Source: Anthocerotibacter panamensis C109 (GTDB lineage: Bacteria > Cyanobacteriota > Cyanobacteriia > Gloeobacterales > Anthocerotibacteraceae). From it: DNA of 64,000 bases. Where the stretch lies: the NCBI RefSeq assembly GCF_018389385.1, contig NZ_CP062698.1, positions 3,504,667-3,568,666 of the forward strand. The letters are read 5' to 3'. The position numbers were made by a program, and so were the translations under genes. This document shows, piece after piece, positions 58,271-64,000 of this stretch. Within the stretch, counting starts at the first letter, position 1. Each line of letters starts with the position of its first letter. The notes beneath the pieces were generated by a model. That model was not told the origin of the DNA. It searched no databases and saw only the letters and a list, made by a program, of their open reading frames with translations.

Positions 58271-61200
58271 TCAACGTGGGGCCAGGATGGCTTCGCGGGG
58301 CTCAACCTGTTCTGTGCGCCGTGCAATTAGGCTGTAGAGCGCTGGGACGACAAAGATGGTGAGCAGGGTCGCGGTAAAGACTCCGCCGATGATGACGATG
58401 GCAAAGGGCTTCTGGCTCTGAGAACCGATGCCATTGGAGAGTGCTGCTGGGATTAGGCCGAGTATGGCGACGGTCCCCGCCATGAGGACGGGTCTGAGGC
58501 GGGTCAACGCCCCTTCCACCACGGCTTTACCCAAAGGCAGGCCGTCGCGGGCCAACTGTTTGATATAGGCCAGGATGATGACTCCGTTCTGGACCGAGAC
58601 CCCCGCTGCGGCGATAAAGCCGACCCCTGCCGACACCGAGAAGTAGGTATGGGTGATAAAGAGCGCCAGGATGCCGCCAATGGCGGCTAGAGGCACGGCA
58701 CTCAGGACCAGCAGAGCGTCTCCCACCTTGCCGAAGTTGGTGTATAGCAGCAGGAAGATAACGAGGACCGTCACCGGCAAGACCAAGGCGAGCCGGGAAT
58801 TAGCCCGTTGTTGGTTCTCGTACTGCCCGCCCCAGACCATGCTGTAGCCGTTGGGGAGTTTGACGGCGCTATTGACTTTCTGTTGCGCATCGGCGACGGC
58901 GGAGCCCAAATCGCGCTCCCGGACGTTGGCTTTGATCGTGACGAGCCTGGAATTATCCGAACGCAAAATGGTCGTCGCTCCCACAGCGGTCTGGATTTTT
59001 GCCAGCAGTGAAAGCGGGACGGGCGGTCCAGCGGGCGTTGGCACCAGAATATCCCCCAAGGCGGCGGGGCTGGAGCGGTAGGAGCCGTCAAAGCGCACCA
59101 GTACGTTGAACTTACGTTCGCCCTCCACCAGTTGGGTAGCGACTTTGCCGCCTACCGCCGTCTCAATGACGCTCTCCAGCGTGTCTGTATTCACGCCATA
59201 GCGGTCAGCTTCAGCCCGGTCAATCTGGATCTGATACTGGGGTTGGCCCAACATCTTGTCATCCGCCACATCGACCATGCCCGGAATATTCGTCATGACC
59301 GCCGCCACGCGGTCCCCGAGGTCCTGCAAAACGGACAGCTCAGGGCCATAGATCTTGACAGCTACCTCGCCTTTGGCTCCGGCGATAGCTTCGTCTACGT
59401 TGTCCTGGATGTATTGGGAGAAGGTGGTGAGAATGCCAGGGATATCCTGAAGGTCCCGGTCCATCGCCGCGACCAGTTTTTCTTTGTTCTCGCCCCATTG
59501 GGGACGCCATTCGCCCGCTTTCTTGAGGTCTACGAGAAATTCAATGTTGCTGGGGGTGTTGGCATCGGTCCCATCGTCCGGCGAACCCGCCTGGGAGACA
59601 ACGTTTTTGACTTCAGGGTAGAGAATGAGCCGACTGCGGATGGCACGGGCGACTTGGACGGATTTCTCCAAGGAGACGCTAGTCGGCAAGACTGTGACCC
59701 TGAGCCAGATATTGCCCTCGTCCAAGTTGGGCAAAAATTCAGAGCCGACCCGACCAAAAAGCAGGGCACAGGCGATAAAAGCCACCGTCGAAGCCCCCAA
59801 CAGCCACTGGGGCTGGCGTAGGATAGCTTCGAGTAATGGGCGATATACTTTTTCGGCCCAATGGATGACCGGGCTCTCCCGTTCGATGAGCGGTTTGCGC
59901 GTCAGGATAAACGAGCAGAGCACCGGGATCACCGTGAGCCCTACCAGGACTGCCCCCAACAGGGCAAAGGTCATCGTGAAGGCCAGGGGATGGAAGAGTT
60001 TCCCGGCGACCCCATCAAAGGCGAAAATTGGTAAAAAAGCCGTGACGATGATTCCTGTGGCAAAAAGAATGGGTTTACCCACGTCCTTGGCTGCTTCGAG
60101 GGTCAACTGTACCCGGTCCACCGGGGCGAGGTCGTGGCCTTCCTCTGCCAACCTGCGGTAGATATTCTCGACCATGACCACCGTCCCATCCACGATGATT
60201 CCGAAGTCCACTGCGCCTAGACTGAGCAAGTTAGCCGGGATATGGAAGAGGTTGAGCAAGACGAAGGCGAACAAAAGCGCCAGAGGAATGACCGTCGCTG
60301 CAATCAACGCCGAGCGCACCTCAAACAGAAAGAGCAAGAGCACTGCCACCACCAGGATCACGCCCTCAGCGACGTTGTGGCTGATCGTCTCAATTGTGCG
60401 GCGCACCAGTTCGGTACGGTCATAGAGGGGGACGAGCTTTACGCCGTTGGGCAAACTGGCCTGGATCTGGGGCAGTTTTTCGTAGAGGCGCTCGACTACC
60501 TGTGAAGGGTCCTCCCCCCGACGCATGAGGACAATGCCCTGAATCACATCGTCCTGACGGTTTTTGCCCACTTGCCCTAGACGCACGCCCGGACCGGTAC
60601 TGATCGTCGCTACATCGCGCACCCGGACCGGGGTGCCATTGGTACTAGCGCTGATCACGACCTCGCCGAGGTCGGTGCTGTCCTTGAGTAATCCCAACCC
60701 CCGGACGATATATGCCTGACCGTTGTTCTCGATGTAGTTACCCCCGGTGGTACTGTTGGAGCGGCTGATGGCGTCGTAGACCTGGGTGATGCTCAGGTTG
60801 TAGGCTCTGAGCCGTCCGGCGTCCACTTGGACTTTGTAGGTCTTGCTTGGCCCGCCGAAGCTGGTCACGTCAATCACGCCTGGGATCTGACGGAAGGCTT
60901 TCTCGAGTTGCCAGTCTTCAAGGGCTTTGAGCGTCATCGGGTCGTAGTAGTTGGACTCTAGGGTATAGCGGTAAATTTCGCCAATCGGGGAGGCGTCGGG
61001 GTCCAACTGCGGCTTGGCGACATCGGGCAGGTCCGCCTGAGAGATGCGCTCGAGGACTTGTTGGCGGTTCTGGATGCTCTTGGTCCCGTCCTGAAACTTT
61101 ACGTAGACCACCGATAGCCCGAAGATGGACAGCGAGCGCAGGTTGGTCTCGCCAGGGATACCGTTGAGTTCTTTTTCCAGCGGCACGGTCACCAGACGCT

Positions 61201-61396
61201 CCATCTCCTCAGCCCCCTTACCGGGCAGGATCGTGATCACCCGGACCAAGGGGTCCGTGAAATCAGGATAGGCTTCCAGCGAAAGGGTTTTGAAGGCGAT
61301 ATAGCCGCCCCCCAACAAGAGGAGGGCCACCATGACGACGATATAACGACGCTTGAGCGCCTGGGTGATCAGCGTGTCGACAGAAAAGAAATTCAT
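58271..61396 (-). CDS. czcA: heavy-metal efflux RND pump, CzcA type
   Basis: 1,041 residues, normal length. Twelve membrane segments around two large periplasmic loops. The TM4 signature is DFGIIVDGTVVMVEN, close to the DFG-x3-DGA-x3-VEN pattern of pumps for Co, Zn, Cd or Ni; the Cu/Ag group (CusA) has A-I-G and D-A-A instead. So a divalent cation is the probable substrate. PILFATGIIVTAFLPIFAF and GAVLVGLTVIPVLCSF are typical helices. Second gene of the operon tolC-like, czcA, cusB-like, PII-like. Confidence 0.93.
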   Translation of the reverse strand: MNFFSVDTLITQALKRRYIVVMVALLLLGGGYIAFKTLSLEAYPDFTDPLVRVITILPGKGAEEMERLVTVPLEKELNGIPGETNLRSLSIFGLSVVYVKFQDGTKSIQNRQQVLERISQADLPDVAKPQLDPDASPIGEIYRYTLESNYYDPMTLKALEDWQLEKAFRQIPGVIDVTSFGGPSKTYKVQVDAGRLRAYNLSITQVYDAISRSNSTTGGNYIENNGQAYIVRGLGLLKDSTDLGEVVISASTNGTPVRVRDVATISTGPGVRLGQVGKNRQDDVIQGIVLMRRGEDPSQVVERLYEKLPQIQASLPNGVKLVPLYDRTELVRRTIETISHNVAEGVILVVAVLLLFLFEVRSALIAATVIPLALLFAFVLLNLFHIPANLLSLGAVDFGIIVDGTVVMVENIYRRLAEEGHDLAPVDRVQLTLEAAKDVGKPILFATGIIVTAFLPIFAFDGVAGKLFHPLAFTMTFALLGAVLVGLTVIPVLCSFILTRKPLIERESPVIHWAEKVYRPLLEAILRQPQWLLGASTVAFIACALLFGRVGSEFLPNLDEGNIWLRVTVLPTSVSLEKSVQVARAIRSRLILYPEVKNVVSQAGSPDDGTDANTPSNIEFLVDLKKAGEWRPQWGENKEKLVAAMDRDLQDIPGILTTFSQYIQDNVDEAIAGAKGEVAVKIYGPELSVLQDLGDRVAAVMTNIPGMVDVADDKMLGQPQYQIQIDRAEADRYGVNTDTLESVIETAVGGKVATQLVEGERKFNVLVRFDGSYRSSPAALGDILVPTPAGPPVPLSLLAKIQTAVGATTILRSDNSRLVTIKANVRERDLGSAVADAQQKVNSAVKLPNGYSMVWGGQYENQQRANSRLALVLPVTVLVIFLLLYTNFGKVGDALLVLSAVPLAAIGGILALFITHTYFSVSAGVGFIAAAGVSVQNGVIILAYIKQLARDGLPLGKAVVEGALTRLRPVLMAGTVAILGLIPAALSNGIGSQSQKPFAIVIIGGVFTATLLTIFVVPALYSLIARRTEQVEPREAILAPR

Positions 61397-61417
61397 AGGT
61401 TATCCGTGAGGTGCGGG

Positions 61418-62734
61418 TTAGGAGGAGATGGGCAAAGGTGCCCCGACCGCCCCTTCGAGGTCGGCCCAGGCATTTTGATAGGCGACGACGGCCTCGAGAT
61501 AGCCCAACCGGATCTGCTGATCGGCCTGCTGGGCGACAATGACGCTGGTGAGGCCGGTTTTGCCCACCTGATAGCTCTCTTGGGCCAGACTGAGCACTTC
61601 GGTGGAGTCAGGAAGCAAGCGCGTCTGGTATTTGCGGATATTCTCGCGGGCGGCGGTCATGGATTGGTAGGCGGTCCTGACATCCGTAGCAATTTGCTGG
61701 CGCAGAGCCTTATTTTGCAGCCCCACTTGATCGAAGATGGCGCGGGCTTTGGCAATCTCCCCGCCTTGGTTATAAAAAAGAGGCACAGTAAGCCCAACCG
61801 AGGGAATAAATCCGCTCCCCTGCGCATTGCCATTGGTATAGGTCGTGAAGGCGTAGGCCACACCCACCTGGAGGTCTGGGGTGCGCTGGGCATCAGCAAG
61901 GCGCACTTGATTCTGGGCCACCTGAGCCTGCTGTAGGAGCGCACGCAGGTCGGGGCGCAGGTTATACGCCTGCTGGAGCAAGTTTTCTACTCCAGGCATC
62001 GGGGCATCGGGCGTCGGGACTAGTTCAGTTTTTTCGATACGCAGGTTAAACAGTCCCCGGTCACGCACTTGAGCGGTGGGCTGGGGATCTTCACCAAGGA
62101 GGCTATTGAGCTGGGTGCGGGCGTTTTGGACCCGGCCTTGAGCTTGGGTGGTTTGGGTATCGAGTTGGGTGCGCGCGAGTTTGGCCTGGAGCAGTTCAGC
62201 GGCGGGCGCTACTCCTACTTCCACGCGCTTACGAGCGATGTCCACCACCTGATCGGCAAGTTTTACCTGGGCGTTGACTGCTTCTACTGCTGCTTCGGCT
62301 GCTGCTAACTCGGCATAGGCACGGCGCACCTGGGTGTGGATCGTCCACCGCAAGGCCGTCAGTTGTAGGCTGGTCAACTGATATTGGGCAGCGGCGACCT
62401 GCAGACGGGCGTCGCGCTTACCCCCGAGTTCAATCGTCTGGGTGATCCCGACTTGTTGGGGGTTACCCTGCTCGGTAGCGATGGTGCCGAAGCCGTACTG
62501 GACCCCGATTTGGGGGTTAGGGACCGCCCCGGCGATGGTGATATCTCCCTGGTTGATATCCAGCGAACGGGCTACAGCTAGCAGTTGTGGATTTTGGGCG
62601 TCAGCACGGCTAAAGGCATCAGAAAGGCTCAAGTTGAATTGTGGGGTGAGCGCGGCGGGCTGGTCGGCAAGCGCCGGGAGCATAAGCGCCAGGAGCCCAC
62701 CGGCTAGGATACTGTAGTAGCGGAGCTTTACCAT
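61418..62734 (-). CDS. TolC-family outer-membrane channel, CzcC type
   Basis: 438 residues from ATG 62,734. Signal peptide LAGGLLALMLPALA. Long helices with FSRADAQNPQLLAVARSLDI and ELAAAEAAVEAVNAQVKLAD, and the repeated half NLRPDLRALLQQAQVAQNQV give the TolC fold with internal duplication. GSGFIPSVGLTVPLFYNQGG marks the second beta-hairpin. First gene of the metal efflux operon, so its upstream region should hold the promoter. Confidence 0.92.
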   Translation of the reverse strand: MVKLRYYSILAGGLLALMLPALADQPAALTPQFNLSLSDAFSRADAQNPQLLAVARSLDINQGDITIAGAVPNPQIGVQYGFGTIATEQGNPQQVGITQTIELGGKRDARLQVAAAQYQLTSLQLTALRWTIHTQVRRAYAELAAAEAAVEAVNAQVKLADQVVDIARKRVEVGVAPAAELLQAKLARTQLDTQTTQAQGRVQNARTQLNSLLGEDPQPTAQVRDRGLFNLRIEKTELVPTPDAPMPGVENLLQQAYNLRPDLRALLQQAQVAQNQVRLADAQRTPDLQVGVAYAFTTYTNGNAQGSGFIPSVGLTVPLFYNQGGEIAKARAIFDQVGLQNKALRQQIATDVRTAYQSMTAARENIRKYQTRLLPDSTEVLSLAQESYQVGKTGLTSVIVAQQADQQIRLGYLEAVVAYQNAWADLEGAVGAPLPISS

Positions 62735-62896
62735 GAAAACCTGATCGAAGAAAGCCAACTTCTGTAACCTAGAGCGTTCGTTTGTACCTGTTGTGACAAA
62801 GGGATGGAGGTGTTGCGAGTTGTTAAGCATGGCTTGGACCGCGTTGATGGCTCTTTCACCCTACCCTGGGGATATGAAATGAGGTATTGTCCAGGA

Positions 62897-63649
62897 ATGC
62901 TCTTTTTAGGGATTGATTTTGGCTGGCGGACAGGGGAGAGTGGCCTTGCGGCGCTGGCCTGGGACGGTCAGTGCCTCACCTTAAAAGAATTGACGCGGGA
63001 ACTAGAACCTGAGGCCATCCTCGCCTGGGTGGACCATTGGGCCGCAGAGGGTCCGGCTTTGGTCTCGGTGGATGCTCCGACCCTTATCCCTAACGAGACG
63101 GGGATGCGCCTCCCTGACCGCCTGACCCATAGCCATTTCGGGAAATATCATGCGGGCTGCTACCCGGCTAATCTGGGTCGCCCTTTTGCCCAACGGACCG
63201 TGGCGCTGGGTTGTGCCCTCGAAGACCGGGGATTTCGCCATAGTCCCACCATCACGCCACAGGTTCCTGGACGCTATCAAATTGAGTGCTTCCCGCACCC
63301 GGCAATAGTGCACCTGTTCAACTTAGCGTTGATTCTCAAGTATAAAAAAGGCCGTCTGGACGCCCGCCGCCTAGAATTGGAGCGCTACCGGAGGCTTTTG
63401 TTGGAGCAGTTGCCCGGTCATATTCCCAACCTTGCACCCCTAGAATTGCCTCCGGTCCCCCAGCATGGCCCTGCGCTCAAAGCGCTGGAGGACTGCTTGG
63501 ACGGGCTCATCTGCGCCTATGTCGGAGCCCACTGGTGGTACTGGGGCCTGGAGCGTAACCTCGTCCTCGGGAACGTACAGGAAGGCTATATCGTCGTCCC
63601 CCACCGCCGCGTTAGCCCGTATTGCGCATCCCTGCTGCAATACCATTGA
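62897..63649 (+). CDS. DUF429 protein
   Basis: 250 residues from ATG 62,897. MLFLGIDFGWRTGESGLAAL is the RNase-H-like first strand; VSVDAPTLIPNETGMRLPDR, RYQIECFPHPAIVHLF and LEDCLDGLICAYVGAHWWYW are DUF429 landmarks with the acidic residues retained. The family is predicted to be a nuclease-like enzyme; unproven. Its 3' end overlaps the ppc gene by 38 bp in convergent orientation. Confidence 0.9.
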   Translation: MLFLGIDFGWRTGESGLAALAWDGQCLTLKELTRELEPEAILAWVDHWAAEGPALVSVDAPTLIPNETGMRLPDRLTHSHFGKYHAGCYPANLGRPFAQRTVALGCALEDRGFRHSPTITPQVPGRYQIECFPHPAIVHLFNLALILKYKKGRLDARRLELERYRRLLLEQLPGHIPNLAPLELPPVPQHGPALKALEDCLDGLICAYVGAHWWYWGLERNLVLGNVQEGYIVVPHRRVSPYCASLLQYH

Positions 63650-64000
63650 TGGTGAGCAAGACCCCACGCAGCAGATCCGAGCGGTAATTACGGTGGATGA
63701 GGTCTTTGGAGCGCAGACGCTTGAGCAGGCTCACCTGGAGGTAGCCCAAGGGAACTATCGCTCGGTTGCGCAATTGCACCGACCGCTGGAGCGTAGGCAC
63801 GTCCTCCAAAAACTTCTGGTGCCCTGTAATCATCTGGACCCAATGGCTGGTGCGGTCAGCCTCCGCCTGGATCAGCGCAAAAATCCGCTCCCCCGAAGCC
63901 CGAAACTCCGGCGGCAAGAGTTGGTCGGTGTAGTGGTAAGCGATTTTGAGGTCAGCTTTCGCCAGGGTCATCTCAACTTTAGAGAGCAACGTGTGAAAGA
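63612..64000 (-). CDS. ppc: phosphoenolpyruvate carboxylase, C-terminal part
   Basis: The frame is open to the window edge. FHTLLSKVEMTLAKADLKIA, QLRNRAIVPLGYLQVSLLKR and the end GVLLTINGIAAGMRNTG are the classic C-terminus of PEPC, including the QNTG-type tail (here RNTG) needed for the active site. The enzyme fixes bicarbonate on PEP to give oxaloacetate. The 5' nine tenths of the gene are outside. Confidence 0.96.
   Translation of the reverse strand, partial: FHTLLSKVEMTLAKADLKIAYHYTDQLLPPEFRASGERIFALIQAEADRTSHWVQMITGHQKFLEDVPTLQRSVQLRNRAIVPLGYLQVSLLKRLRSKDLIHRNYRSDLLRGVLLTINGIAAGMRNTG

Noticed and set aside
59132-59821. 229-codon plus-strand frame
   Set aside because: Antisense to the czcA gene.

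Overview
The window is chromosomal DNA of a cyanobacterium, with a large accessory block at its left end. Cyanobacterial markers are spread over the right two thirds: the ferredoxin-thioredoxin reductase catalytic chain next to rpsR and rpmG, a carboxyl-terminal processing protease, a cyanobacterial-type glutamate-cysteine ligase, DUF2358, DUF2839, DUF3119 and DUF4214 proteins, an HHL1-like protein, an SmtA-type metallothionein, a short split-type RpoB and the end of PEP carboxylase. The core is moderately GC-rich. The isolated rpoB (no rpoC1 or rpoC2 behind it) and the general gene set make me think of an early-branching, Gloeobacterales-like lineage, but that is inference.

Positions 1-19,416 are accessory. 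At the left edge are the tail of a large unrecognised protein, an attC site, a complete IS30 element, and IS630 and parA remnants. An export operon follows (2.6-9.0 kb: MacB-type ATPase, membrane fusion protein, periplasmic protein, ADOP-type permease, cyclic-peptide-type ABC exporter). Its first gene has been cut by an IS6-type transposase remnant, which also cuts a GC-rich serine hydrolase.

The most striking part is 10.0-19.4 kb, which reads as a sedentary, now inactivated integron. A tyrosine recombinase with the features of an integron integrase (18,595, + strand) is frameshifted and lacks its catalytic half. To its left lies a series of gene cassettes, all on the minus strand and therefore facing away from intI as in a normal integron. 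They are separated by recombination sites with paired core boxes and the diagnostic extrahelical base (13,988-14,054; 11,631-11,697; also 637-697) and by two weaker attC-like sites at the ends of a 314-bp direct repeat. The cassettes carry an AAA ATPase plus subtilase pair of the IetAS antiphage type, a GHKL ATPase fused to a PD-(D/E)XK-like nuclease, a Gly/Val-repeat protein broken by one stop codon with a small antitoxin-like protein, and the truncated serine hydrolase. A one-spacer CRISPR remnant and tRNA-Pro close the block.

From 19.6 kb on the DNA is ordinary: an alpha/beta hydrolase, DUF309, ftrC, rpsR, rpmG, two secreted S53 sedolisins with terminators, an MBL/DUF2358/GNAT operon, ctpA, rpoB, purT, metallothionein-nanE, a TonB receptor, a 1-Cys peroxiredoxin, a PP2C phosphatase, gshA, aspC, a circularly permuted ATP-grasp protein, a histidine kinase/small protein/KaiC-like operon, radA, a PII-like/CusB/CzcA/TolC metal efflux operon and ppc. 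Two roughly 305-bp non-autonomous IS200/IS605 elements (45.6 and 51.4 kb) interrupt this region. One supplies the start codon, the other the stop codon, of the adjoining gene.
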